64,000 nt of DNA from Bacteroidia bacterium (GCA_030425285.1 JAUIAY010000008.1:61512-125511), one strand, 5' to 3'; counted from the first letter of the stretch, positions 26,029 to 35,872 are shown. Translations and numbers: made by a program. The notes: generated by a model not told the origin, from the sequence alone.

Positions 26029-27138
26029 TTGGTATTCTGTATACTTTTTTATGCCTTTATAGTTACTGTTTGCTTTCAATTATCATATTTCCTCTTTGTT
26101 TTTGGCAAAATAGCTTTCTTAAAACAAGAACCATTAGCCAAAAATGACATTAAAATATCAGTAGTTATTTGCGCTAAAAATGAAGCAGAAAACCTTAAGA
26201 GGTTTCTACCTTCAATAATCAATCAAGAATATTCAGAATTCCAAATTGTTTTAATCAACGATGCTTCCTATGACGATACGTTATTGGTCATGGAAGATTT
26301 TGCCAGTAAACACGACAACATAAAAATTGTAGATGTCAAAAACAATGAAGCCTTTTGGGCCAACAAAAAATATGCGCTTACTTTAGGAATTAAAGCTGCT
26401 AAATACCAGCATCTACTATTTACCGATGCCGATTGCGAACCAAAATCAAAACATTGGATACAGGAAATGAGCTCCCATTTTGATGGTGAAAAAACTATTG
26501 TTTTAGGTTATGGCGCCTATCAAAAAATTAAAAATTCTTTTTTAAATAAGCTTATCAGATTTGAAACTGTTCTAACAGCAATGCATTATCTTTCCTTAAC
26601 AAAACTAGGATTACCCTACATGGGTGTTGGCAGAAATCTAGCCTATACCAAAGATGATTTTTTTAATACCAATGGTTTTATGTCCCATATGCATATTAAG
26701 TCTGGCGATGATGACTTGTTCATTAATCAGGTTGCCAATGCAAAAAACACGGTAATAAGTTTAACACCAGAAAGTTTTACGGTTTCGGTTCCAAAAGAGA
26801 CTTTCAGTAGTTGGATTGTCCAGAAAAAAAGACATATTACCACTGCCAAGCATTACAAGGCAACACATAAGATTATTTTATCACTTTATTATTTGTCTCA
26901 AGCAAGCTTTTGGTTACTTGCACTTATCCTGTTAATATTTTTATTTCAATGGAAAATAGTTGTAGCATTGATTGCCTTTAGGTTTCTGGCTCAATATGTT
27001 ATATTCTACAAAACAACCAAAAAACTTCAGGAAAACGATCTCATTATATTACTTCCAATCTTGGATTTCTTTTTAGTTGCCATGCAATTAACTATATTTA
27101 TATCCAACCTTTTTGCAAAACCCAAACATTGGAAATAG
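26029..27138 (+). CDS. Membrane-associated family 2 glycosyltransferase
   Basis: 369 residues from a TTG start 10 bases after the previous stop. An N-terminal hydrophobic segment, then a GT-A domain: SVVICAKNEAENLKRFLPSI, IVLINDASYDDT, FTDADCEPKS, and acceptor motif QxxRW-like WIVQKKRHITTAKHY. Two or more C-terminal membrane helices follow. It likely transfers sugars at the inner membrane; donor and acceptor are unknown. The next sigma gene starts inside its last codons. Confidence 0.9.
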   Translation: MVFCILFYAFIVTVCFQLSYFLFVFGKIAFLKQEPLAKNDIKISVVICAKNEAENLKRFLPSIINQEYSEFQIVLINDASYDDTLLVMEDFASKHDNIKIVDVKNNEAFWANKKYALTLGIKAAKYQHLLFTDADCEPKSKHWIQEMSSHFDGEKTIVLGYGAYQKIKNSFLNKLIRFETVLTAMHYLSLTKLGLPYMGVGRNLAYTKDDFFNTNGFMSHMHIKSGDDDLFINQVANAKNTVISLTPESFTVSVPKETFSSWIVQKKRHITTAKHYKATHKIILSLYYLSQASFWLLALILLIFLFQWKIVVALIAFRFLAQYVIFYKTTKKLQENDLIILLPILDFFLVAMQLTIFISNLFAKPKHWK

Positions 27139-27683
27139 AAGAAGCTATCAATAAAGCCAAACAGAACAATCAAAAAGCCTTTAATTTTTTGTTGGATACA
27201 TTTTGGGACGATGTTTACGGATTTCAATTAAAGCGCACCCAAAACGAAAATGATGCCGAGGACATAACCATTCAGGCATTTTCAAAAGCCTTTGATAAGA
27301 TTCATACCTACAACAGTGACTATAAGTTTAAGACTTGGCTTATTACTATTTCAAAAAACATCCATATAGATCTTGTTAGAAAAGAAAAAAACTCCATATC
27401 ACAGAGCATTACTGATGCTCATGACGATGAATATTATGATGTTTTAGACGAATCACCATCACCAGAAGACAAACTCATCACCGACCAAAACTTGGCCAAA
27501 TTACTTCGTGACATTAAAAAACTGAAGCCGCACTATCAAGAAGTCATTAACTTAAGATACTTTCAGGAATTGAGTTATAAAGAAATCTCACAACAACTGG
27601 ATGAGCCTATAAACAATGTAAAGGTAAAGCTCCTTCGCGCCAAAAAACTTCTAGCTGAAATTATTCAAAAGAAAGGCCAATAA
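27129..27683 (+). CDS. ECF-type RNA polymerase sigma factor
   Basis: 184 residues from a TTG that overlaps the end of the glycosyltransferase gene by ten bases. Region 2: DDVYGFQLKRTQNENDAEDI and FKTWLITISKNIHIDLVRKE. Region 4: LKPHYQEVINLRYFQELSYKEISQQLDEPINNVKVKLLRAKKLL. No anti-sigma gene follows. The sigma resembles the sigma-70 factors often found near glycosyltransferases in flavobacteria, and regulation may come through cotranscription. Confidence 0.93.
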   Translation: MEIEEAINKAKQNNQKAFNFLLDTFWDDVYGFQLKRTQNENDAEDITIQAFSKAFDKIHTYNSDYKFKTWLITISKNIHIDLVRKEKNSISQSITDAHDDEYYDVLDESPSPEDKLITDQNLAKLLRDIKKLKPHYQEVINLRYFQELSYKEISQQLDEPINNVKVKLLRAKKLLAEIIQKKGQ

Positions 27684-27744
27684 GGCCTTTACCATTATCA
27701 GAAGACCTTATATTGCCAATACCTGTTTTAAGATATTACTTTTG

Positions 27745-27752
27745 TATCTTTG
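27745..27752 (+). promoter_or_regulatory. -7 promoter element for lipA
   Basis: TATCTTTG ends 18 nt before the lipA ATG. Confidence 0.65.
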
Positions 27753-27770
27753 CCAAGCAATTTATAGCGC

Positions 27771-28649
27771 ATGAAAACGGAAACAAAATCTAATATATTA
27801 CCAGGTCGCGAACCTAAACCAAAATGGCTACGAGTTAAGCTTCCTACAGGAAAAAAATACACCGAGCTACGCGGTTTAGTTGACAAATACAAACTAAACA
27901 CCATTTGTACATCAGGCAGTTGCCCCAATATGGGAGAATGCTGGGGAGAAGGAACTGCAACCTTTATGATTTTGGGAAATATATGCACCAGATCCTGTGG
28001 ATTTTGTGGTGTTAAGACTGGAAGACCTGAAACGGTTGATTGGGATGAGCCTGAAAAAGTAGCGCGTTCTATCAAAATCATGAAAATCAAACATGCCGTT
28101 TTAACCAGTGTTGATCGTGACGACTTAAAAGACATGGGTAGCATCATGTGGGCAGAAACCGTAAAAGCCGTTAGACGTATGAATCCTGAAACCACACTTG
28201 AAACTCTTATTCCAGATTTTCAAGGTGTAGAACAACATATTGACAGAATTATTGATGTAGCACCTGAAGTTGTTTCCCATAATATTGAAACAGTTCGCAG
28301 ATTAACTCGTGAAGTCCGAATCCAAGCAAAATATGATCGTAGTTTAGGCGTTTTAAAATACTTAAAGCAACAAGGTCAAAGACGGACAAAATCTGGTATA
28401 ATGCTCGGACTTGGTGAAACCCGAGAAGAAGTCATTGAAACCCTACACGATTTAAAAGATAATGATGTAGATGTTGTAACCATTGGCCAATATTTACAGC
28501 CCAGTAAAAAACATCTGCCTGTAAAACGCTTCATTATGCCTGATGAATTTGAAGAGTACAAACAAATTGGTTTGGATTTAGGTTTCAGACATGTGGAAAG
28601 CAGCGCTTTGGTACGTTCTTCCTATAAAGCCCAAAAACACATCAACTAA
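27771..28649 (+). CDS. lipA: Lipoyl synthase
   Basis: 292 residues. Radical-SAM enzyme with both iron-sulfur sites: the auxiliary cluster cysteines C46, C51, C57 ([12 protein letters not shown]) and the SAM cluster C72, C76, C79 (CTRSCGFC). It inserts two sulfurs into protein-bound octanoyl groups, making the lipoyl arms used by 2-oxoacid dehydrogenases and the glycine cleavage system (gcvP is in this window). The stop overlaps the next start by one base (TAATG). Confidence 0.98.
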   Translation: MKTETKSNILPGREPKPKWLRVKLPTGKKYTELRGLVDKYKLNTICTSGSCPNMGECWGEGTATFMILGNICTRSCGFCGVKTGRPETVDWDEPEKVARSIKIMKIKHAVLTSVDRDDLKDMGSIMWAETVKAVRRMNPETTLETLIPDFQGVEQHIDRIIDVAPEVVSHNIETVRRLTREVRIQAKYDRSLGVLKYLKQQGQRRTKSGIMLGLGETREEVIETLHDLKDNDVDVVTIGQYLQPSKKHLPVKRFIMPDEFEEYKQIGLDLGFRHVESSALVRSSYKAQKHIN

Positions 28650-29647
28650 TGGTGCGTGTTGGCATAAACGGTTTTGGACGTATAGGTCGTAGACTATTCA
28701 GGCTTTTACAAAACAACCCTGATATTGAAGTTGTTGCCATTAATGATTTGGCCGATACTAAAACTTTAAGCCATTTGCTAAAATACGATAGCATTCATGG
28801 TATTTTCAATCATGATGTGTCTTACAATTCCAATCACATTATAGTTGATGGTAAAAACATAGCCCTTAACAATCATAACCACCCAAAAAATATTGATTGG
28901 AAAGCATGTAATGTAGATCTAGTTGTAGAATGCACTGGAAAATTTAAAACTTCCGAAACATTAAATTTTCACATTCAAAATGGTGCTAAACGTGTTATAT
29001 TGAGTGTTCCTCCTTTAGAAGATGACATAAAAACCATCGTAATGGGTGTTAATGATCATAGTGTTGATGGTTCGGAATTAATACTATCCAATGCCTCTTG
29101 CACAACCAACAATGCGGCACCCATGATTGACATCATTCATAAGTTGTGTGGCGTAAAACAAGCCTATATCACAACGGTACATTCCTACACCACAGACCAA
29201 AGTTTGCACGATCAGCCTCACAAGGACTTAAGGCGTGCGCGAGCAGCTGGCCAATCAATCGTTCCCACAACAACAGGTGCTGCTAAAGCTTTAACAAAAA
29301 TATTCCCTGACTTATCCGATGTTATTGGTGGTTGCGGCATTCGTGTTCCAGTAGCAAATGGTTCCTTAACCGATATAACCTTTAATGTTGAAAAGGAAGT
29401 TTCCATAGAAACCATCAACAATACATTTAAAAAGGCTTCAGAGTCGTATTTAAAAAATATTCTTTCCTATACCGAAGATCCCATTGTATCTATTGATATT
29501 GTAGGGAATACCCATTCTTGTGTTTTCGATTCGCAAATGACTTCCGTAATAGGAAACATGGTCAAAATCATAGGCTGGTACGATAATGAAACAGGATATT
29601 CACAAAGAATTATTGATTTAATTTGCAATTTATCGATAAAAATGTAA
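28649..29647 (+). CDS. gap: Type I glyceraldehyde-3-phosphate dehydrogenase
   Basis: 332 residues. NAD fold NGFGRIGRR, adenosine-ribose Asp33 (AINDLAD) suggesting NAD rather than NADP, catalytic C151 in SNASCTTNNAAP, and His178 in TTVHSY. It converts glyceraldehyde-3-phosphate and phosphate to 1,3-bisphosphoglycerate. Overlaps lipA by one base, an unusual partner; flavobacteria often carry more than one gap gene, and this may not be the main glycolytic copy. Confidence 0.95.
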   Translation: MVRVGINGFGRIGRRLFRLLQNNPDIEVVAINDLADTKTLSHLLKYDSIHGIFNHDVSYNSNHIIVDGKNIALNNHNHPKNIDWKACNVDLVVECTGKFKTSETLNFHIQNGAKRVILSVPPLEDDIKTIVMGVNDHSVDGSELILSNASCTTNNAAPMIDIIHKLCGVKQAYITTVHSYTTDQSLHDQPHKDLRRARAAGQSIVPTTTGAAKALTKIFPDLSDVIGGCGIRVPVANGSLTDITFNVEKEVSIETINNTFKKASESYLKNILSYTEDPIVSIDIVGNTHSCVFDSQMTSVIGNMVKIIGWYDNETGYSQRIIDLICNLSIKM

Positions 29648-29666
29648 CTTTTATCGAATAAATATT

Positions 29667-29674
29667 TATATTTG
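29667..29674 (+). promoter_or_regulatory. -7 promoter element for the hybrid kinase
   Basis: TATATTTG ends 21 nt before the ATG at 29696. An in-frame TTG at 29672 falls inside this element and so is unlikely to be the start. Confidence 0.6.
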
Positions 29675-29695
29675 TCGATATATAGTAATAACGAA

Positions 29696-31921
29696 ATGTC
29701 CCAGATTACGAATTATATATGTGCTATCATATTGCTGTTTAGTATCAGTCTGTCGTCGCAAAATAGTATAAGTGATGACCCTGAAACTATTCAAATTTCA
29801 ATAGATTACAAGGTTAATCAAGCGCAAAATGATATTGAGAACAGTGACTATTTTGAAGCTCAAAAGAAGCTTGAAGATGCATTGGTATTAGCCGAACAAA
29901 TAGACAACAAAAAAAGTATCGGCATTATTTACTCCAAAATTGGTAAGCTTCAATATATTATTGAAGAGCCAGATAACGCACTTGTCAATCTATTTAAGGC
30001 CAATGAAATACAACGACTTGCCAAAGATGATGTCAACCTTGCAGAAACATACAAGGTTTTAGGCAATGTATACAGCAGCAAGGAAAACTATAAACAAGCT
30101 CTAGACTATTTCATTTCTTCAAAATCTCTTTTTGAACAAGAAGGTCTTAATGAATTTGTTGCCGAAGTCCTATTTCTTGAAGGACAAACACATATACAAC
30201 TTGGCGACAATAAAAAAGCCAAAAACCTATTGGAAAAATCCATTTCACTAGCCACTCGCTACGACTTGAATAAAATTAAAAGTAGCGCTATGATATACGA
30301 TGGATTTGCACTTGTAAAACTAGGACAGACCAATACTGGTCTTAAAATGGCCAATGACGGCCTCAACATCGCCAGAGATTATAATTTTAATACGGTTTTA
30401 TCCAATGGATATTTAGTACTTTCAGACATCAACCAAATTATTGGAAACTTTAAGGAATCCAACGATTTCTTAAAAAAACACATGACACTGTCTGACTCAT
30501 TATTGGAGGTGAAGCGCGAAAACTTATCGCCAGAAAAGCGTATGCAGATATTATTGGACAATCAAACCGAGCTTCAAAAACAGCAGGCAGCCGATTTGGA
30601 GGAACAAAAGGAAGCCAATAGCTTAAGCAAATTAACCACAATTTTAAGTATCGCCTTAATCACTATTCTGTCCTTACTAACACTTTCGTTATACAAGAAC
30701 AATAATATTAGGCTGAAGACCAATAATATGTTGCACAAGAAAAATGGTGAATTGATTATTGCGAAAGAAAAAGCAGAATTGGCGTCCAAAACCAAAGCCA
30801 ATTTCTTATCAACAGTAACGCATGAGTTACGTACACCACTTTATGCTGTAACAGGTTTGACAAATATGTTGTTGGATGAAGACCCTAAACCCAATCAAAT
30901 TCAACATTTAAAATCCTTGAAGTTCTCCGGTGAGTATCTTTTAACCTTTATCAATGATATTCTTCAGATTAACAAAATTGAAGCCAATAAAGTCGATATT
31001 GAACCTGAAAACTTTAATCTTAAAAAGAAAATAACCAATGTTATTGCCGCCCTTAACAATTCAGCATTGGACAACAATATTCAAATGCATTTTGAATACG
31101 AACATGGTTTACCGGAAACATTTAATGCCGATCAGCTTAAAATTTCTCAAATATTGATAAACCTCATTGGTAATTCTATTAAATTTACCAAGGATGGTGA
31201 TATCTGGGTAAGAGTTAACAAATTACAACAGGAAGGCGACGATTATGTCCTTCGTTTTGAAATTGAGGACAACGGTATTGGCATCAGTAAGGAAAAGCAG
31301 GAAATGCTGTTTGAAAGCTTTGCTCAAGGCTCCATTCAAATTAACAGAAAATATGGTGGTACTGGATTAGGTTTATCGATTGTAAAAGGATTAATAGAAA
31401 TTCTAAAAGGCAAAATTTATCTTGATAGCGAATTGGGCAAAGGCTCTAAATTTACATTTGAAGTACCTTTAAAATACGCTGAAGCTGTAGTCAAGCCACA
31501 GAAAGTTGAATATTTCGATAAAATTGACGATTTGGAATTAAGCAACATTAAAATATTGGTAGTCGAGGATAACAAAATCAATCAGATGATTACCAAGAAG
31601 ATTTTGAATAAAATGAAGCTTAATTGTGAAATTGTTGACAATGGTGAAGATGCCGTAAGCAAAGCCAAACAGACTACTTATGATGTTATTCTTATGGATA
31701 TCCACATGCCAGGAATAAGCGGATTGGAAGCTACAAAACTTATCCGTGGCTTTGATAAAAATATTACCATCTTTGCTTTAACTGCCGTAACGCTTGAAGA
31801 TAAAATGCATGAGTTTGATGAAGCTGGATTTACCGACATCATCTCGAAACCATTTAAGCAGGAAGATTTTGAGAAAAAACTGTACGAAGCTCTTATTGGT
31901 GGAACTCCCGAATCGGCTTAA
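29696..31921 (+). CDS. TPR-containing hybrid sensor histidine kinase
   Basis: 741 residues. Signal/membrane segment at the N-terminus (YICAIILLFSISLSSQ); several TPR repeats up to about residue 300; a membrane helix (LTTILSIALITILSLLTLSLY); a HisKA domain with His376 in TVTHELRTPLY; an HATPase domain (LIGNSIKFTKDG, DNGIGIS, GGTGLGLSI); and a receiver domain with Asp668 in VILMDIHMPG. The periplasmic TPRs probably sense a protein or peptide signal. No separate DNA-binding response regulator adjoins it. The ATG at 29696 is chosen because an upstream TTG overlaps the promoter. Confidence 0.93.
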   Translation: MSQITNYICAIILLFSISLSSQNSISDDPETIQISIDYKVNQAQNDIENSDYFEAQKKLEDALVLAEQIDNKKSIGIIYSKIGKLQYIIEEPDNALVNLFKANEIQRLAKDDVNLAETYKVLGNVYSSKENYKQALDYFISSKSLFEQEGLNEFVAEVLFLEGQTHIQLGDNKKAKNLLEKSISLATRYDLNKIKSSAMIYDGFALVKLGQTNTGLKMANDGLNIARDYNFNTVLSNGYLVLSDINQIIGNFKESNDFLKKHMTLSDSLLEVKRENLSPEKRMQILLDNQTELQKQQAADLEEQKEANSLSKLTTILSIALITILSLLTLSLYKNNNIRLKTNNMLHKKNGELIIAKEKAELASKTKANFLSTVTHELRTPLYAVTGLTNMLLDEDPKPNQIQHLKSLKFSGEYLLTFINDILQINKIEANKVDIEPENFNLKKKITNVIAALNNSALDNNIQMHFEYEHGLPETFNADQLKISQILINLIGNSIKFTKDGDIWVRVNKLQQEGDDYVLRFEIEDNGIGISKEKQEMLFESFAQGSIQINRKYGGTGLGLSIVKGLIEILKGKIYLDSELGKGSKFTFEVPLKYAEAVVKPQKVEYFDKIDDLELSNIKILVVEDNKINQMITKKILNKMKLNCEIVDNGEDAVSKAKQTTYDVILMDIHMPGISGLEATKLIRGFDKNITIFALTAVTLEDKMHEFDEAGFTDIISKPFKQEDFEKKLYEALIGGTPESA

Positions 31922-32937
31922 TGTGATTTAATTGATTGAAATACTAATTCCTTAACAGATTTATCAAAACTATCTGAATCATGTATTTTAGTTTCTATAG
32001 GCAAATAAAATAATTTATTTGTCAATGATTCATAGCTCATCAATCGCATATAATCTTTTTCAGTCGTTATTATCAAACTCTTCTCCTCTAGTTTTTTAAT
32101 ATCCTCTGGAGTAAAATTATGATGATCCTTAAAACCAATGTGCTCATAAGTTTTACCTTGTATATCTAAGAACTCTAATAATGGTTTAGGATTCGCAATA
32201 CCTGTCACCAAGGTAAAATTATCCTCTTCAGAAAGTGACTTGGATTCCTTGTCACTAAAAATTGTGTCCGAATACGCAATAGAACTAAAATAAACCGATT
32301 GATAACTTTTTGGATTAATTCTAGAAACAATCTGCTGCTTTTGAGTTTCAGTAAGCGATTCTGGACATTTAGTAACTACAATTATTTGCGCACGTTTTGC
32401 CCCAGATCTCGGTTCCCTTAAATTTCCTGTTGGCAAAACAATATCATTAGTATAAAGACTATTGAAAGCCGTAAGTAAAATATAGACACTTGCTTTTACT
32501 TTACGGTGCTGAAAAGCATCATCCAGAATAATTAAATTAGGACTGTATTCAAGCTGTCTCAATTCAGCAATACCTTCTTGCCTATTTTCGTCAACAGCTA
32601 CCAAGGAGTCATTCTTAAACTTGTGAAAGAACTGATAAGGCTCATCACCAATTGTTTTTGCTGTTGCTTTTTCGGAAGCCAAAACAAATCCTTTGGTTTC
32701 CCGTTTGTAGCCTCTACTCAACGTAGCCAAAATGAAATCATCTTTTAACAATCGAATTAAATACTCAACCATAGGTGTCTTTCCAGTACCACCAGTACTT
32801 AAGTTACCCACGCAAACTACTGGAAAATCATAGGATTTCGATTGCTTTATGCCCCAATCATAAAACTTATTTCGTAACCATGTTATAACAAAGTATACAG
32901 GAACGATTGGAAACAGTAAGATTCTTAAAAATTTCAT
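31918..32937 (-). CDS. lpxK: Tetraacyldisaccharide 4'-kinase (LpxK)
   Basis: 339 residues. Short N-terminal membrane-associated helix, then the P-loop in VGNLSTGGTGKTPMVEYL, LSRGYKRETKG, and LDDAFQHRKV. It phosphorylates the lipid A disaccharide at the 4' position on the inner face of the inner membrane. It overlaps the convergent kinase gene by four bases. Confidence 0.96.
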   Translation of the reverse strand: MKFLRILLFPIVPVYFVITWLRNKFYDWGIKQSKSYDFPVVCVGNLSTGGTGKTPMVEYLIRLLKDDFILATLSRGYKRETKGFVLASEKATAKTIGDEPYQFFHKFKNDSLVAVDENRQEGIAELRQLEYSPNLIILDDAFQHRKVKASVYILLTAFNSLYTNDIVLPTGNLREPRSGAKRAQIIVVTKCPESLTETQKQQIVSRINPKSYQSVYFSSIAYSDTIFSDKESKSLSEEDNFTLVTGIANPKPLLEFLDIQGKTYEHIGFKDHHNFTPEDIKKLEEKSLIITTEKDYMRLMSYESLTNKLFYLPIETKIHDSDSFDKSVKELVFQSIKSH

Positions 32938-33039
32938 TAAGTAAATATGCGCTCTATTTAAAACAAAGTAAAGATTATTTTTTGTAATTAGGTTTGTTTG
33001 AACAGTTAGAACTTTTAAATCTTGTGGTTGAAAAAATTA

Positions 33040-33047
33040 TATCTTTG
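33040..33047 (+). promoter_or_regulatory. -7 promoter element for the Nif3-like gene
   Basis: TATCTTTG ends 21 nt before the ATG at 33069, with a possible TTG about 15 nt upstream of it. It lies inside the longer open frame and so settles the start. Confidence 0.65.
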
Positions 33048-33068
33048 TTTCAAATCAATTCAAGATAT

Positions 33069-34163
33069 ATGATAATTCAAGACGTTATCAATCATTTGGA
33101 GCAATTAGCACCTCAAGCTTATTCCGAAGATTTTGACAATACTGGCTTACTCGTTGGAGATTCAAATCAACCACTAACCGGTGTTTTAGTGACATTGGAT
33201 ACGTTGGAAGCTGTTGTCGATGAAGCCATTGAAAACAATTGCAATCTCATTGTTAGTTTTCACCCAATTATTTTCAAAGGCTTAAAAAAGCTAACTGGTA
33301 GTAACTATGTAGAGCGAACGGTTCTTAAAGCCATCCAAAACAACATTAGTATTTTTGCTATTCATACTGCATTGGATAATGCCAAAAAAGGCGTTAATGA
33401 TATTATCTGCGAGCAATTAGGTTTAAAAAACCGAAAAATTCTAATACCTCAACCGCAAACCATTAAAAAATTGACCACGTATGCTCCAATTCAGGAAGCA
33501 GCGCAATTGCGTCAAAGGCTGTTTGAAGCTGGCGCTGGTGGAATAGGAAATTATGATGAGTGTAGTTTTAACGTTGATGGCACAGGAACCTACAAAGGAA
33601 ACGACGAGTCAAATCCTACAAAAGGCAAAAAACTACAGCAACATCAAGAACCCGAAACTCAAATATCAGTAACCTTTGCCAAGCATCTTGAATCTAAAGT
33701 ATTGAAAACCTTATTTAAAAATCACTCCTACGAAGAAGTAGCCTATGAGGTTATTACACTAGAAAACACAAATCAGAATATTGGGATGGGTATGATTGGT
33801 GAATTGAACAATCCTATGTCTGCCGAAGACTTTTTGAAATCCTTAAAAAGCGCCATGAAAACTGATTGCGTTAGACATTCTGTACTTAATGATCAACCTA
33901 TTAAAAAAGTTGCTGTTTTAGGAGGTTCTGGGAGTTTTGCTATTTCAGCAGCAAAACGTGCTGGTGCTCAAATATTTATTACAGCCGATTTAAAATATCA
34001 CGACTTTTTCCAAGCCGAAAACAAGATAATCTTGGCTGATATTGGTCATTACGAAAGTGAGCAGTTCACAAAAAACTTTTTAGTAGCTTATCTTACAAAA
34101 AAAATTACTAATTTTGCAGTCGTTTTATCAAGGACCAATACCAATCCTGTTAAGTATTTTTAA
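33069..34163 (+). CDS. Nif3-like dinuclear metal center protein (DUF34/YqfO type)
   Basis: 364 residues from the ATG at 33069; 25 extra upstream codons are rejected because they include the promoter. The Nif3 metal residues are seen in IVSFHPIIFKGLKK, AIHTALDNAKKGVN and, at the C-terminal end, DIGHYESEQF. The inserted domain between the two halves (YqfO/PII-like) is present at about 130-240. The family may act as a GTP cyclohydrolase-like or metal-insertion protein; its role is not settled. The next gene follows after three bases. Confidence 0.93.
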   Translation: MIIQDVINHLEQLAPQAYSEDFDNTGLLVGDSNQPLTGVLVTLDTLEAVVDEAIENNCNLIVSFHPIIFKGLKKLTGSNYVERTVLKAIQNNISIFAIHTALDNAKKGVNDIICEQLGLKNRKILIPQPQTIKKLTTYAPIQEAAQLRQRLFEAGAGGIGNYDECSFNVDGTGTYKGNDESNPTKGKKLQQHQEPETQISVTFAKHLESKVLKTLFKNHSYEEVAYEVITLENTNQNIGMGMIGELNNPMSAEDFLKSLKSAMKTDCVRHSVLNDQPIKKVAVLGGSGSFAISAAKRAGAQIFITADLKYHDFFQAENKIILADIGHYESEQFTKNFLVAYLTKKITNFAVVLSRTNTNPVKYF

Positions 34164-34166
34164 AGT

Positions 34167-34946
34167 ATGGCAAAAAAGAAAGAAGTAACTGTAGAAGAGC
34201 GCTTAAGAGCATTATACGATTTACAGCTTATCGATTCTCGTATCGATGAAATTAGAAACGTTCGTGGAGAACTTCCTTTAGAAGTTCGTGATTTAGAAGA
34301 TGAAGTTGCTGGATTAAACACCAGATTTGAAAAACTGGAAGCAAGCTTGGAAGTCATCAATAATGATATCAATTCTAAAAAGAATCTTATTGAAGAAGCC
34401 AAAGCATTAATCAAAAAATATAACGAACAACAAAAAAATGTTCGCAACAATAGAGAATTCAACTCTATTTCAAAAGAAATTGAATACCAAGAATTGGAAA
34501 TTCAATTAGCTGAAAAAAACATCAAAGAATATAAAGCTCAAATCGAGCAAAAGAAAGAAGTTATTGCTGAAACTAAAGATCGTTTAAAAGAGCGTCAAAA
34601 CCACTTAAAGCACAAAAAAGGGGAATTGGATGCTATTTTAGCCGAAACTGAAAAAGAAGAAGAAGCATTGCTTAAAAAGTCTGATGACTACAAAAATTCT
34701 ATTGAAGAGCGTTTAGTTGCAGCTTACACTCGAATCCGTACAAATGTAAAAAATGGATTAGCAGTCGTTCCAATTGAAAGAGGTGCTTCTGGAGGTTCTT
34801 TCTTTACCATTCCACCACAGGTTCAAATGGAAATCGCGTCTCGTAAAAAAATCATTACAGATGAGCACAGTGGACGTATTTTAGTTGATGCCGCTCTAGC
34901 TGAAGAAGAGAAAGAGAAAATGGATAAACTGTTTGCTAAATTATAA
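34167..34946 (+). CDS. CdsZ-like coiled-coil protein with lost zinc-ribbon cysteines
   Basis: 259 residues. A long coiled coil (about residues 10-180, heptad-rich) is followed by a compact end resembling the C4 zinc ribbon of the CdsZ family (RGASGGSFFTIPPQVQMEI and DEHSGRILV). The positions where the family has two CxxC pairs read GASGG and EHSG, so no zinc site is visible. Members are often annotated as zinc ribbon domain regulatory proteins. It is cotranscribed with the Nif3-like gene, a pairing that recurs in bacteria. A strong terminator follows. Confidence 0.82.
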   Translation: MAKKKEVTVEERLRALYDLQLIDSRIDEIRNVRGELPLEVRDLEDEVAGLNTRFEKLEASLEVINNDINSKKNLIEEAKALIKKYNEQQKNVRNNREFNSISKEIEYQELEIQLAEKNIKEYKAQIEQKKEVIAETKDRLKERQNHLKHKKGELDAILAETEKEEEALLKKSDDYKNSIEERLVAAYTRIRTNVKNGLAVVPIERGASGGSFFTIPPQVQMEIASRKKIITDEHSGRILVDAALAEEEKEKMDKLFAKL

Positions 34947-34963
34947 TCCATTCTAAATAGCAT

Positions 34964-34996
34964 AAAAAAACCCAGACCAACCGTCTGGGTTTTTTT
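34964..34996 (+). terminator. Rho-independent terminator
   Basis: CCCAGAC (34971-34977) pairs with GTCTGGG (34983-34989), flanked by A-run and T-run. Confidence 0.93.
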
Positions 34997-35072
34997 ATTA
35001 TGAAAACTTTCACAAAATTAGGCTTAAGGTTTTGTAAATTCATACGTCTATTAAAAAGAAAAAACAAAACCT

Positions 35073-35729
35073 ATGAAACCCTTACTCCCACTTTTATTTT
35101 TGGCATTGCTTTTAAGTTGCAATAATACAGCACAAGTCAATCCAAAGCAACAGGCCGTCATGAATGCCGAACCTATTGAAGTCCATCTACAAAATGGTAA
35201 AGCCAAAGCTTATTTTGCCAGTGGCTGTTTTTGGTGTGTAGAAGCCGTTTATGAGAGCGTCAAAGGTGTAGACGAAGCTATTTCTGGTTATGCAGGCGGT
35301 CATACCAAAAACCCAACTTACGAAGACAGTAACACAGGTCGTACAGGTCATGCCGAAGCTGTTGAGGTCATTTACGATCCAAAGGTTGTAAGTTTTGAAA
35401 CCTTGATTGATGTGTATTTTGCATCACAAGATCCCACCCAAGTTAATGGTCAAGGACCCGATATAGGCTCTCAATATCGCTCGATTATTTTCTATCAAAA
35501 TGAAGCACAAAAAAATAGTATTCTTAAAAAGAAAACAGCGTTAGAGAAAAAATTGGGCGAACCCGTTGCTGCCGAAATCTATCCATTTCAAAAATTTTGG
35601 AAAGCCGAAGACTATCACCAGGACTACGAACGCTTACACCCTGAAAACCCTTATGTGCAAAATGTATCGATCCCTAGATTAAATAAATTTAAACGTAAAA
35701 TGCCAGAGGTATTAAAAGAAAATCATTAG
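35073..35729 (+). CDS. msrA: Peptide-methionine (S)-S-oxide reductase, lipoprotein form
   Basis: 218 residues. Lipobox LLLSC (Cys16) after a hydrophobic signal, so it is exported and membrane-anchored rather than cytoplasmic. The catalytic motif GCFWC is at 51-55 (Cys52 nucleophile), followed by GYAGGHTKNPTYE and GHAEAVEV. It repairs oxidised methionines in envelope proteins. It stands alone. No MsrB domain is fused, so only the S-epimer would be reduced. Confidence 0.96.
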   Translation: MKPLLPLLFLALLLSCNNTAQVNPKQQAVMNAEPIEVHLQNGKAKAYFASGCFWCVEAVYESVKGVDEAISGYAGGHTKNPTYEDSNTGRTGHAEAVEVIYDPKVVSFETLIDVYFASQDPTQVNGQGPDIGSQYRSIIFYQNEAQKNSILKKKTALEKKLGEPVAAEIYPFQKFWKAEDYHQDYERLHPENPYVQNVSIPRLNKFKRKMPEVLKENH

Positions 35730-35839
35730 TAAGTTTCAACTTTGTAAGCTTTTTTTAGAAACACAAAAATCCAAATGCCAATTTCCAACCGTATATATTA
35801 TAAATATCCCGCTGTAAGCGTCTATATATATTCAAAAAT

Positions 35840-35872
35840 AGGCTTCTATTTATAATCGAAGCCTGTTTTTTT
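35840..35872. terminator. Bidirectional terminator between msrA and the Fe-S protein gene
   Basis: AGGCTTC (35840-35846) pairs with GAAGCCT (35858-35864), followed by a T-run that includes the stop of the convergent gene. Confidence 0.8.

Noticed and set aside
27672..27690. Terminator after the third ECF sigma gene
   Set aside because: AAAGGCC/GGCCTTT forms a short stem, but it overlaps the stop codon and has only three Ts after it.
29672..29695. TTG start for the hybrid kinase
   Set aside because: The TTG is part of the TATATTTG promoter element; the ATG at 29696 precedes the signal segment.
32994..33068. 25 extra codons at the start of the Nif3-like gene
   Set aside because: They contain the promoter element TATCTTTG, and the family starts at MIIQDVINHLEQ.
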